From assembly GCA_046593925.1 (NCBI GenBank), contig JBKJQN010000105.1, positions 1 to 9,682 on the forward strand: DNA of 9,682 nt, given 5' to 3'. Made by a program: the position numbers and the translations under genes. Shown here piece by piece: positions 1-6,391 of this stretch. The stretch comes from JAYVYM01 sp046593925. GTDB lineage: Bacteria > Actinomycetota > Actinomycetes > Mycobacteriales > SCTD01. The first letter of the stretch is position 1. Each line of letters opens with the position of its first letter. The notes beneath the pieces were generated by a model. That model did no database searches. It saw only the letters and a list, made by a program, of their open reading frames with translations, and was not told the origin of the DNA.

Positions 1-41
1 CAAAGCCAAGGGACCTGCACCTGCAGGTACGCCTGGCTGCC
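1..41 (+). ncRNA. c-di-GMP-I (GEMM-I) riboswitch, 3' half, cut by window start
   Basis: Seen: the window opens with CAAAGCCA, like the conserved CGCAAAGCC joining segment of the GEMM-I aptamer. It then folds as one hairpin. GCCA (5-8) pairs with TGGC (34-37) and GG (11-12) with CC (32-33). An internal loop AGGGA-type/TACG resembles the tetraloop receptor, and CCTGC (14-18) pairs with GCAGG (23-27) around an ACCT loop. The run AGGTACGCCTGGCTGCC resembles the AGGTAGC.GGGTTRCC end of known GEMM-I RNAs, apart from one extra base. Known: this class binds cyclic di-GMP and often controls motility, pilus and surface genes. Inferred: it controls the pilin gene starting at 113. The 5' half (P1 5' strand and the GNRA-capped P2 helix) lies upstream of the window, so the ligand-binding core cannot be fully checked. 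Confidence 0.72.
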
Positions 42-112
42 TGTGCCGGCACCTGTTGGTGCCGCGTGGGACGAGCGTCCGTCGACTCATCTTCTCGTCC
101 CTGGAGGACAGC
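42..112 (+). promoter_or_regulatory. Structured pilA leader, probable riboswitch expression platform with RBS
   Basis: Between the aptamer-like hairpin and the pilin start are two strong pairings. CGGCACC (47-53) pairs with GGTGCCG (58-64) around TGTT, and GGGACGAG (68-75) pairs perfectly with CTCGTCCC (94-101) across an 18-nt loop. The second helix ends just before the Shine-Dalgarno GGAGGA (103-108). An alternative small hairpin GTCC (97-100)/GGAC (106-109) would bury the ribosome site and cannot form together with the 68-101 helix. No U-run follows either stem, so control of translation looks more likely than classic intrinsic termination. That mechanism is inference. Confidence 0.5.
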
Positions 113-541
113 ATGCTCGCTCGGCTCCGCAAGAAGGTCGAGGACACCGAGGGCGGCTTCACGCTCATCGAGCTCCTCGTCGTCATCATCATCATCGGTA
201 TCCTGGCCGCGATCGCGATTCCGGTCTTCCTCAACCAGCGGCAGAAGGGTTACGACGCCGCGGCCAAGAGCGACGCGCGTAACCTGGCGACGCTGGAGGA
301 GACCTACCTCACCGACAACGCCAAGTACAAGACTGAGGCGAATGCGACGGCTGCCACGACGGACCTCAAGTACACGCCCTCCGCTAACGTGGCCAGCGTC
401 GTCATCAAGACGTACGACGCTGCGGGGACGGCTGGTACGGACCAGGCTGGCAGCTACTGCATCACGACCGTCTCGGCGAGCCCGAAGACGTTCTACTACA
501 GCAGCTCGGCTGGCGGCTTCATCACCACTGCCTGCCCGTAG
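113..541 (+). CDS. pilA: Major type IV pilin (PilA-like prepilin)
   Basis: A 142-residue prepilin and the likely main subunit of the pilus fibre. The ATG at 113 is chosen because GGAGGA lies 5-10 bases upstream and it gives a short positively charged leader (MLARLRKK...). The class III signal is textbook: cleavage between Gly15 and Phe16, FTLIELL with Glu20 at mature position +5, then a very hydrophobic helix (about 17-39) that would anchor in the membrane and pack in the fibre core. The mature chain is about 127 residues, typical of compact Gram-positive pilins. Two cysteines near the C-terminus (Cys116 and Cys141) could form the disulfide that closes the D-region of many pilins. It stands apart from the downstream minor pilins, behind a hairpin, and is preceded by a probable c-di-GMP riboswitch, which suits the most highly expressed subunit. 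A GspG-like pseudopilin is an alternative, but the pilM-N-O context favours T4P. Confidence 0.9.
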   Translation: MLARLRKKVEDTEGGFTLIELLVVIIIIGILAAIAIPVFLNQRQKGYDAAAKSDARNLATLEETYLTDNAKYKTEANATAATTDLKYTPSANVASVVIKTYDAAGTAGTDQAGSYCITTVSASPKTFYYSSSAGGFITTACP

Positions 542-785
542 GCGGACTTACACGCGCCGGCTTGCACCGCAACGTGCAAGCCGGCGGCGTCGTGCGCAAG
601 GTCGACTGCTCGACCACCGGTCGGTCCGGTCGGTGGTCGACCCCCTCGTGATGGCACGAGCCGGCCGACTGGCTGGGCGCTCGGTGCCACTCCCCTTTCA
701 TGCGGCGGGTTCAAGTTCTCGGCGAGGTTGCCGATGTGAAGACGACCCGACCGTGAATGACCGACGACGCCAACCCGGAGGAAGC
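542..785 (+). other. 244-bp intergenic region with three tandem hairpins
   Basis: No convincing gene lies here; an 18-codon frame from ATG 700 has no visible ribosome site. Besides the 555-586 hairpin, TCGACCACCG (610-619) pairs with CGGTGGTCGA (631-640) over an 11-base loop, and CTCGTG (645-650) pairs with CACGAG (655-660) over ATGG. The second half (661-785) probably holds the promoter or leader of the minor-pilin operon, but I see no confident -10/-35 pair. The Shine-Dalgarno GGAGGAAG for the next gene is at 777-784. Confidence 0.55.
555..586 (+). terminator. 13-bp perfect hairpin after pilA (terminator or attenuator)
   Basis: CGCCGGCTTGCAC (555-567) is perfectly complementary to GTGCAAGCCGGCG (574-586) around a 6-base CGCAAC loop, starting 14 bases after the pilA stop. 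No T-run follows, as is common for GC-rich actinobacterial terminators. It could end or weaken transcription so that the major pilin is made in excess of the minor pilins, or it could stabilise the pilA mRNA 3' end. Confidence 0.7.
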
Positions 786-2114
786 GTGCCAAGTAAGCCA
801 GGTCGATCGCTCTCCTCGCTCAGAGGGACCGACGACGGGCTGTCACTCATTGAGGTGATTGTCGCCATCACGCTGTTTGCTCTGGTGTCCGGGGGCACCG
901 CTGCGATGCTGCTCACCGGCATCGGTGTGTCACGCGACACCCGCAACCGGACGGCGGCGTCGCAGGCGGCAAGCGAGGTCCTCGAGCTGGCACGGAAGAC
1001 GGCGACGACCTCGTTCGCCCAGCTGACCAATCCGTCGGTGCCAGTTGTCAAGACGATCAACTCGGTCCCCTTCACGATCACCCAGTCCGCGATGTTCATT
1101 CCGAAGAACGCCGTCGCCACCTCGTGCTCGGCCACCTCGCAGGGCGGCAACTCAAGCGTCCAGCCGGTGCTGCTGGTCACTGAGACCGTCACCTGGCCCC
1201 GCATGGACCGCACTGCTCCGGTCACGGTCTCCACCACACTCACCCCACCGATCGGCGCCTACCCGAGCGGAACCGGCGGCGTGGACGTCAAGGTGATCGA
1301 CAGCAAGGGCAAGCCGGTCGCGGGTGTGCCAATCACCCTGACGGGGGCGACGCCGACCTCCATGTCCACCAACGCAGCCGGGTGCGCCTACGCGGCGTTC
1401 CTGACTCCTGGGAACTACACAGTCTCGGCAAACGCGCCAGGTTACGTCGACAACCAGGAGCAGGCGGTCTCCAGCCAGACTGCCGGGGTCGTCAACGGCC
1501 AGCCGGTGTCTTTGACTTTCTACTACGACCTGTCCGCGAGGATCGCCGCCGTGCTCGACCCCACGGTCGCGCCCGCTACCGGGCTACCCATCACCCTGGG
1601 CAACAGCGGTCTCGCCGGTACCGGGAGCTATTCCTTCGCGCCGGGCGTCACGACGCTGACACCGGTCTACCCGTACTCGAGCTACGGCATCTGGGCCGGT
1701 CGATGCCCGGAGGCGTACCCCGCCGCCGTGGACGCGGGTAGCAACCCGCTGTATTCCCCCGCGACCGTGACGGCCGTGACTCCGGTGATCGGTGCGAGCG
1801 TCGCGGTCACGGTGCCGCTCTACCGCCTTACGGTGACGGTGCTGACCAGTGGCAAGGGCAAGGGCGGCTCGGTCCCGACCAACGGGGCCGTCCTCACCGC
1901 AACCGAAACCGCGGGTACGGCCAAGACACTGTGCGGAGCGCCGTACAGCGCCTACGGCATGACGTCGTCGCAGACCGTCGCGGGTGCAGACGGGATCAGC
2001 GCGACAGGGCTCCCGCTGGGTACGTTCACGATCACCGTGACGGCCGGTGGGCGGTCCGCCACCCAGCTCGTGACCGTGCGGCCGGCCGGCGCCAGCATCA
2101 CCGTGACGCTGTGA
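786..2114 (+). CDS. PilV-like minor pilin with large modular C-terminal ectodomain
   Basis: A 442-residue prepilin-like protein. GTG 786 is preferred because GGAGGAAG (777-784) sits just before it; an in-frame GTG at 753 would add 11 residues but lacks a good ribosome site. The class III signal is clear: an 18-residue leader ending ...TDDG, cleavage before Leu19, LSLIE with Glu23 at +5, and a hydrophobic helix to about residue 42. Residues to about 155 form a PilV-type pilin body. From about 160 to 230 comes VDVKVIDSKGKPVAGVPITL...GNYTVSANAPGY in pieces, the pattern of carboxypeptidase-regulatory/Cna-B-like Ig folds. Two further Thr/Ser/Val-rich beta stretches (about 240-335 and 340-442) look like related or degenerate modules. 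Ordinary PilV proteins are about 150-200 residues, so the extra ~280 residues are notable and suggest a tip adhesin. Its TGA overlaps the next start (GTGA), implying translational coupling. Confidence 0.82.
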   Translation: MPSKPGRSLSSLRGTDDGLSLIEVIVAITLFALVSGGTAAMLLTGIGVSRDTRNRTAASQAASEVLELARKTATTSFAQLTNPSVPVVKTINSVPFTITQSAMFIPKNAVATSCSATSQGGNSSVQPVLLVTETVTWPRMDRTAPVTVSTTLTPPIGAYPSGTGGVDVKVIDSKGKPVAGVPITLTGATPTSMSTNAAGCAYAAFLTPGNYTVSANAPGYVDNQEQAVSSQTAGVVNGQPVSLTFYYDLSARIAAVLDPTVAPATGLPITLGNSGLAGTGSYSFAPGVTTLTPVYPYSSYGIWAGRCPEAYPAAVDAGSNPLYSPATVTAVTPVIGASVAVTVPLYRLTVTVLTSGKGKGGSVPTNGAVLTATETAGTAKTLCGAPYSAYGMTSSQTVAGADGISATGLPLGTFTITVTAGGRSATQLVTVRPAGASITVTL

Positions 2115-2746
2115 GGAGCCCCGCCCGCCGCCGTCGTCCGGCCGCAGCCACCGACACCGGTTTCTCGCTGGTGGAGGTGCTCATGGCCATGCTCGTCATG
2201 TCACTGCTCGGCCTGGCTGTGGTGGGCACGATCAGCTCGGTCGCCCGGAGCAGCCTCGCGGCCAACAACCGACTGCAGGCCACCAACACGGTGCAGACCA
2301 TCGCCGACCGGCTGACCAAGAGCCTGCGGTCCGCGCACCCGATGAACACCACGCCGACGTCGGCCTTCGATATCGCTGATGCCCGGCACGTCCTGTTCTA
2401 CACGGACGCAGGGGACGCGACAGGTCCGCGGCACGTCGACGTGTCCGTGTCCGGGTCGGGCGCCCAGGAGACGATGACTCAGGTGGTGACGCTGGCCGAC
2501 GCCGCGGGCGCCTACACCGGCCCGGGCACCACTCAGATCATCGGGCCGGGGGACATCGACGCCACGTCCGCGCTGTTCACCTTCTACGACGCCTCAAACG
2601 TGCAGCTCGCTGTCCCGATGGTGACTCCGGCCCTGACGGGCCCGATCGCCCGAATCAGCCTCACGCTGACCACCCACGAGAAGGGGCTGGCCACGCCGAC
2701 CACCGTGACCTCCTCCATCTACCTTCGCAACGTCGAATACCGCTGA
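2111..2746 (+). CDS. PilW/PilJ-like minor pilin (type IV prepilin)
   Basis: A 211-residue prepilin. GTG 2111 overlaps the previous stop in a GTGA junction and gives an arginine-rich leader (VRSPARRRRPAAATDTG) typical of class III signals, so I use this start although no separate ribosome site is visible. Cleavage is expected between Gly17 and Phe18, with FSLVE placing Glu22 at +5, then a Leu/Met/Val-rich helix to about residue 42. The globular part continues with NNRLQATNTVQTIADRL, a helix common in PilW-like pilins, and a beta-rich C-terminal half containing LFYTDAG and ISLTLTTHEK. No cysteine is seen in the globular domain. Position between a PilV-like and a PilX-like gene supports a role in the minor-pilin priming/tip complex. 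The pilin class is certain; assignment to PilW rather than another GspJ-type minor pilin rests mainly on gene order. Confidence 0.8.
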   Translation: MRSPARRRRPAAATDTGFSLVEVLMAMLVMSLLGLAVVGTISSVARSSLAANNRLQATNTVQTIADRLTKSLRSAHPMNTTPTSAFDIADARHVLFYTDAGDATGPRHVDVSVSGSGAQETMTQVVTLADAAGAYTGPGTTQIIGPGDIDATSALFTFYDASNVQLAVPMVTPALTGPIARISLTLTTHEKGLATPTTVTSSIYLRNVEYR

Positions 2747-2754
2747 GGCGCCAG

Positions 2755-4407
2755 ATGATGAGCCGATTCCTGTGCCGCAGGCCCGCCAACCTTGACGACG
2801 CCGGCTTCGCGATGCTCACTGTCCTGCTCGCGATGGTCATCCTCACGCTGCTCGGCAGCGTCCTGTTGGCGAACGGGATCAGCGCGTTGCCCCTGGCCCG
2901 CCACCAGCAGGACTTCAACGCCGCGCTTGGGGCCGCCGAGGCGGGCGTCGACGACTACATCGCACGCCTCAACCAGAACTACAACTACGCCACGAGCCCT
3001 GACAGCAACACCGCCTTCACGAGCTTCGTGCCGGTGGCCGCGGGCTCTCCATCCAGTTACACGTACGGCGTCGACACCAGTCAGCTGACAACAACCGGCG
3101 GCATCGCCCTGTCGGTGACGGGGCGGACCGGCAAGGTCACCCGCACGGTGCGGGTCGGACTGCGTCCGTACGGCTTCCTCGATGCGCTGAGTCAGACGGA
3201 CTACAACCTGGTCGACCCCACGCTGTTCCCGCTGCCAGGACTGAGCGTCGCGCAGACGATGGCGGCGTGTAAATACCACGCCTGGGAGCCGGGCCCGGGG
3301 CCGGGTGGGCGCGGCCCGTCCACCGCCTGCGGAGGCCTGTTGAACTACTGGGTCACCGGCAACGTGCTCGACGGGCCGATGCAGTCCAACGACGACTACT
3401 ACCTGTGCGGCACGCCGCAATTCAACGACACGGTGGACAGCGGCAACCCGTCAGCCGCCGGTGCGCCTTACTGGAGGGACCCCTTCGGGGGCTGCGGTGG
3501 CGATGCACCTGTCTTCAAAGGCGGACCGCCCAACGGTCAGCACCTCATCACCCTGCCGCCCAGCAGCAAGGTCCTCCTGTCGAAGACGACGCCGGGGATC
3601 CCGGGGACTGGTTGCCTCTACACCGGGCCCACCGCCATTACGATCACTGGCACCACGATGACCGTGCTGAGCCCGGACACCAGGCTGACAAACGTCAACT
3701 GCGTCGGCACCAACGTCCCGTTGCCGGTGAACCGGACCATCTACGTCCAGGACATCCCCGGAATCGGAGACCCCAACTTCGGCATCTGCATGATCACCGT
3801 CGCCTGGAGTGGAGACGCCTGCGACAAGGGGGACGCCTTCGTACGCGGCAATTTGTCCGACGAGCTGACGGTCGTCGCCGACAACAACATCATTCTGACG
3901 GGCAACGTCACCTACGACAGCTTCACCGCGACCGGCCCGCGCCGAATCCTGGGTCTTGTCGCCACCAACTCCGTGCTCGTCAACCACCCCGTCACGAAGA
4001 CCGGCTGTGCAGCGGGTACCGCTGACTCCGCCGGGTGGTGCAACGTGACCGGCACCGTGGCTTTCGGCAGTGACAACTACGCCGTGCCGCTCACCAACCC
4101 GACGATCAACGCCGCGATGCTGTCCCTCCAGCACTCGTTCTCAGTCCTCAACTTTGACAAGGGTCTGACCACGGGACTCGGCGCCGTTCGGTTGACGGGC
4201 AGCGTTGCGGGTCGGTTCATGGACACGGAGGGCGTGTTCGGTGGCGGTGGTGGCCTCATCCACGGCTACGACGTGAACTACGGGTACGACAGGCGGCTGC
4301 GCAACGGCGGGCTGGTCCCCCCCAACTTCCTGGACCCGGCCGCGACCTTCTGGCACCGGGTCAGCTTCACGGACTGCAGCAGCGGTGCGACTCTTCGATC
4401 CTGCTGA
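2755..4407 (+). CDS. PilX-like minor pilin with very large C-terminal ectodomain
   Basis: A 550-residue protein starting at ATG 2755, eight bases after the previous stop (ATG 2758 is an alternative). The N-terminus is RRPANLDDAG|FAMLTVLLAM: a prepilin-like leader with cleavage after Gly17, but Thr22 in place of Glu at mature +5, as is usual for PilX and GspK proteins, which typically lack Glu5. The hydrophobic helix runs to about residue 40, and ALGAAEAGVDDYIARL matches the conserved helix of the PilX N-terminal family. Residues from about 150 onward are unusual: many Gly, Asn, Thr and paired cysteines (for example Cys at the extreme C-terminus), then repeated short strands such as LTVVADNNIILTGNVTY and AVRLTGSVAGRF, which suggest a right-handed beta-helix. 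That fold is inference. PilX in Gram-negatives is about 170-200 residues, so this is greatly enlarged. Likely tip-exposed, with a possible role in adhesion or priming. Confidence 0.75.
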   Translation: MMSRFLCRRPANLDDAGFAMLTVLLAMVILTLLGSVLLANGISALPLARHQQDFNAALGAAEAGVDDYIARLNQNYNYATSPDSNTAFTSFVPVAAGSPSSYTYGVDTSQLTTTGGIALSVTGRTGKVTRTVRVGLRPYGFLDALSQTDYNLVDPTLFPLPGLSVAQTMAACKYHAWEPGPGPGGRGPSTACGGLLNYWVTGNVLDGPMQSNDDYYLCGTPQFNDTVDSGNPSAAGAPYWRDPFGGCGGDAPVFKGGPPNGQHLITLPPSSKVLLSKTTPGIPGTGCLYTGPTAITITGTTMTVLSPDTRLTNVNCVGTNVPLPVNRTIYVQDIPGIGDPNFGICMITVAWSGDACDKGDAFVRGNLSDELTVVADNNIILTGNVTYDSFTATGPRRILGLVATNSVLVNHPVTKTGCAAGTADSAGWCNVTGTVAFGSDNYAVPLTNPTINAAMLSLQHSFSVLNFDKGLTTGLGAVRLTGSVAGRFMDTEGVFGGGGGLIHGYDVNYGYDRRLRNGGLVPPNFLDPAATFWHRVSFTDCSSGATLRSC

Positions 4408-4440
4408 TACCGGCCCTCTCGTCCCGCGAAGGAGGCAGCT

Positions 4441-5220
4441 GTGACCGTGCTCCTGCCCGTCCTCGTGCTGGTCGGGCTGGCTGTGGGGTCCTTCCTCAAC
4501 GTCGTCGTATGGCGGGTGCCTCGGGGCGAGTCCGTGGTCAGCCCAGCGTCCGCGTGTCCCGCGTGCAGCGCGCCGATCCGGCCGCGGGACAACGTGCCCG
4601 TCGCAGGCTGGCTGCTGCTGAAGGGCCGGTGCCGTGACTGTGCGGCGTCGATCAGCCCGAGGTACCCCGTTGTCGAGGCGCTCACCGGGGGCTTGTTCGC
4701 GGTGCTGGCACTGCGATTCGGGCTCGACCCCGTGCTGCCGGCCTACCTCTATCTCGGGGCAGTCGGGCTCGCGCTCGCTCTCATAGACCTCGACATACAC
4801 CGGCTACCCGACGCGCTGACGCTGCCCTCCTATCCGGTGCTGGCGGCGCTGCTGGGGCTCGGCGCTCTCCTTGGGTCGGACAGTGGTCACCTGGTCCGTG
4901 CGCTGCTCGGCGGTCTGGTGATGTACGCCTTCTACTTTGCCATCTGCTTCGCCTACCCGGCCGGCATGGGCTTCGGCGACGTCAAGCTCGCTGGCGTGCT
5001 CGGAATGGCCACCGCGTGGCTGGGCTGGGGTGCCTGGGCCGTCGGGCTGTTCGGCGGTTTCTTGTTCGGAGGCCTGTGGGGGATCGGGCTCATCGCCTTG
5101 GGCAGGGGCGGGCGCAAAAGCAAGGTGCCGTTCGGCCCCTTTATGCTGGCGGGCACCTTCGCGGCCGTGCTCGTCGGCGAGCCACTCGCGGGGGCCTATC
5201 TGCGGCTCACCGTCGGCTGA
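4441..5220 (+). CDS. pilD: Prepilin peptidase / N-methyltransferase (A24A family)
   Basis: A 259-residue integral membrane aspartyl protease that cleaves class III leaders and, in bifunctional forms, methylates the new N-terminus. GTG 4441 follows GGAGG (4431-4435). Seen in order: a first membrane helix with GSFLNVVVWRVPRGES (16-31), the cytoplasmic zinc-type domain with two CxxC motifs (Cys39/Cys42 and Cys64/Cys67) and PVAGWLLLKGRC, PRYPVVE (73-79), the first active-site region LIDLDIHRLPD (Asp116/Asp118), and the second catalytic motif GFGDVKL (Asp180) characteristic of GxGD proteases, then further helices and a C-terminal KVPFGPFM motif. The full N-terminal methylase domain is retained, unlike the short A24 archaeal enzymes. 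It sits right after four substrate genes and is the only processing enzyme in the window, so it probably serves this pilus. Confidence 0.95.
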   Translation: MTVLLPVLVLVGLAVGSFLNVVVWRVPRGESVVSPASACPACSAPIRPRDNVPVAGWLLLKGRCRDCAASISPRYPVVEALTGGLFAVLALRFGLDPVLPAYLYLGAVGLALALIDLDIHRLPDALTLPSYPVLAALLGLGALLGSDSGHLVRALLGGLVMYAFYFAICFAYPAGMGFGDVKLAGVLGMATAWLGWGAWAVGLFGGFLFGGLWGIGLIALGRGGRKSKVPFGPFMLAGTFAAVLVGEPLAGAYLRLTVG

Positions 5221-5326
5221 GCCATTCAACTCAAGGGTACCGGCGCGGCGTCCGAAGGCTGTCTGGACACCGGTTGCAGGACATGACCGGCCCAGGGGCG
5301 CAAGCCCCCGCCCGAAGGGGACAGAC
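5221..5326 (+). promoter_or_regulatory. Structured pilM leader with alternative stems over the RBS
   Basis: This 106-base gap holds GGGGC (5295-5299)-GCAA-GCCCC (5304-5308), a stem with a GNRA-type loop, followed at once by CCC (5311-5313)-GAA-GGG (5317-5319), which includes the pilM ribosome site AAGGGGA (5315-5321). CCCC 5305-5308 could instead pair with GGGG 5317-5320. Upstream, CCGGT (5270-5274) can pair with ACCGG (5286-5290). I do not recognise a known riboswitch class here. A promoter is possible but no clear -10 is visible. Confidence 0.35.
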
Positions 5327-6391
5327 GTGGCAGGACGAACAGTGGTGGGTCTCGACATCGGGACCTCCGGGGTGCGGGCGGCCGAGCTCACACTCGGCAG
5401 GGGCGGGGCGACGCTCGAGCGCTTCGGCCAGATCGGCCTGCCGCAGGGTGCTGTGCGTGATGGCGAGGTGGTCGACGTGGCTGCCGTCGCCTCGGCCATC
5501 CGCCAGCTCTGGACACAGGCGAAGCTCAGGAGCAAGAAGGTCGTGGTCGGTGTCGCCAACCAGAAGGTCGTGGTGCGGCAGGTCGACCTGCCGTGGCTGC
5601 CGGCGGCCGAACTGCGCGCCTCGCTCGAGTTCCAGGTCCAGGACTTCATCCCGATGCCGGTGGAGCAGGCGACGCTCGACTTCCACCCGCTCGAGGAGGT
5701 CACCGCCGAGAACGGCGCCCGCATGCTGCGGGTTCTGCTCGTGGCTGCCTCCCGCGACATGGTCGCGGGTCACCTCGCCGCGGTCACCAAGGCCGGCCTG
5801 GAACCATCCATGGTCGACCTCACCAGCTTCGCCGTCCTGCGCTCGCTTGCGCACGCCGACAGCGGGCTCGGCATCGCCCACGCCGAGGCGCTCGTCGACA
5901 TCGGTGCAGCGGTCACCAACATCGTGGTGCATCAGGGTGGCGTTCCGCGTTTCGTACGCGTCCTGCCGATGGGTGGCTCCGACATCACCGACGCCATAGC
6001 CGAACGTCTCGGCGTCCCGCTGGACCAGGCCGAGTCGGTCAAGCAGACGACCGGGCTGGCTCCGGTGCAGGGCGCCGCGGAGGCGCACCCGGCCAACCGG
6101 GCGATCGAGATGACCGGCGGCGCCTTCGTCGAGGAGGCCCGCGGCTCGCTGGACTACTACCTGGCGCAAAGTGGTGCGGAGCGCATCGAGAGGGTGGTGC
6201 TGTCCGGTGGCGGATCCAGGCTGACAGGGCTGGTCGAGCGGCTGTCCGCCGCGACCCGCCTGCCGGTCGAGGTCGCCCGCCCGCTGTCGCTGCTTCGGCT
6301 CGGCAAGACAGGCCTCACCGACGAGCAGCTCACAGACGTCGAGCCGATGGTCACCGTCCCGGTCGGCCTCGCCCTCGGGCTGGCGTCGTGA
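5327..6391 (+). CDS. pilM: Type IV pilus assembly protein PilM (actin-like ATPase fold)
   Basis: A 354-residue cytoplasmic protein of the FtsA/actin-like PilM family, the usual length. GTG 5327 is chosen for the ribosome site AAGGGGA (5315-5321) and because the product begins directly with the conserved first strand. Seen motifs: phosphate-1 VVGLDIGTSGVRAAEL (residues 6-21), LRASLEFQVQDFIPMP in the subdomain that is strongly conserved in PilM, phosphate-2 VDIGAAVTNIVV (from about Asp191), and the adenosine motif LSGGGSRL (Ser293-Arg298 region). Known: PilM binds the N-terminal NLLP peptide of PilN and links the inner-membrane complex to the assembly motors. It is the first gene of pilM-N-O-P-like and overlaps pilN by four bases (GTGA), so these two are probably made in step. 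All nucleotide-binding elements appear intact. Confidence 0.94.
   Translation: MAGRTVVGLDIGTSGVRAAELTLGRGGATLERFGQIGLPQGAVRDGEVVDVAAVASAIRQLWTQAKLRSKKVVVGVANQKVVVRQVDLPWLPAAELRASLEFQVQDFIPMPVEQATLDFHPLEEVTAENGARMLRVLLVAASRDMVAGHLAAVTKAGLEPSMVDLTSFAVLRSLAHADSGLGIAHAEALVDIGAAVTNIVVHQGGVPRFVRVLPMGGSDITDAIAERLGVPLDQAESVKQTTGLAPVQGAAEAHPANRAIEMTGGAFVEEARGSLDYYLAQSGAERIERVVLSGGGSRLTGLVERLSAATRLPVEVARPLSLLRLGKTGLTDEQLTDVEPMVTVPVGLALGLAS

Noticed and set aside
700..756. An 18-codon open frame (ATG 700) in the gap before the PilV-like gene
   Set aside because: No ribosome site, no recognisable motif and a typical chance length in GC-rich DNA.
753..785. Upstream in-frame GTG 753 as start of the PilV-like pilin
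   Set aside because: It would lengthen the leader to 29 residues and has no good Shine-Dalgarno, while GTG 786 directly follows GGAGGAAG.
2719..3420. Long minus-strand open frames opposite the pilin genes and opposite 5231-6448 and 7415-9166
   Set aside because: They are Arg/Gly/Ala/Ser-rich antisense readings of well-supported plus-strand genes, as expected in high-GC DNA.
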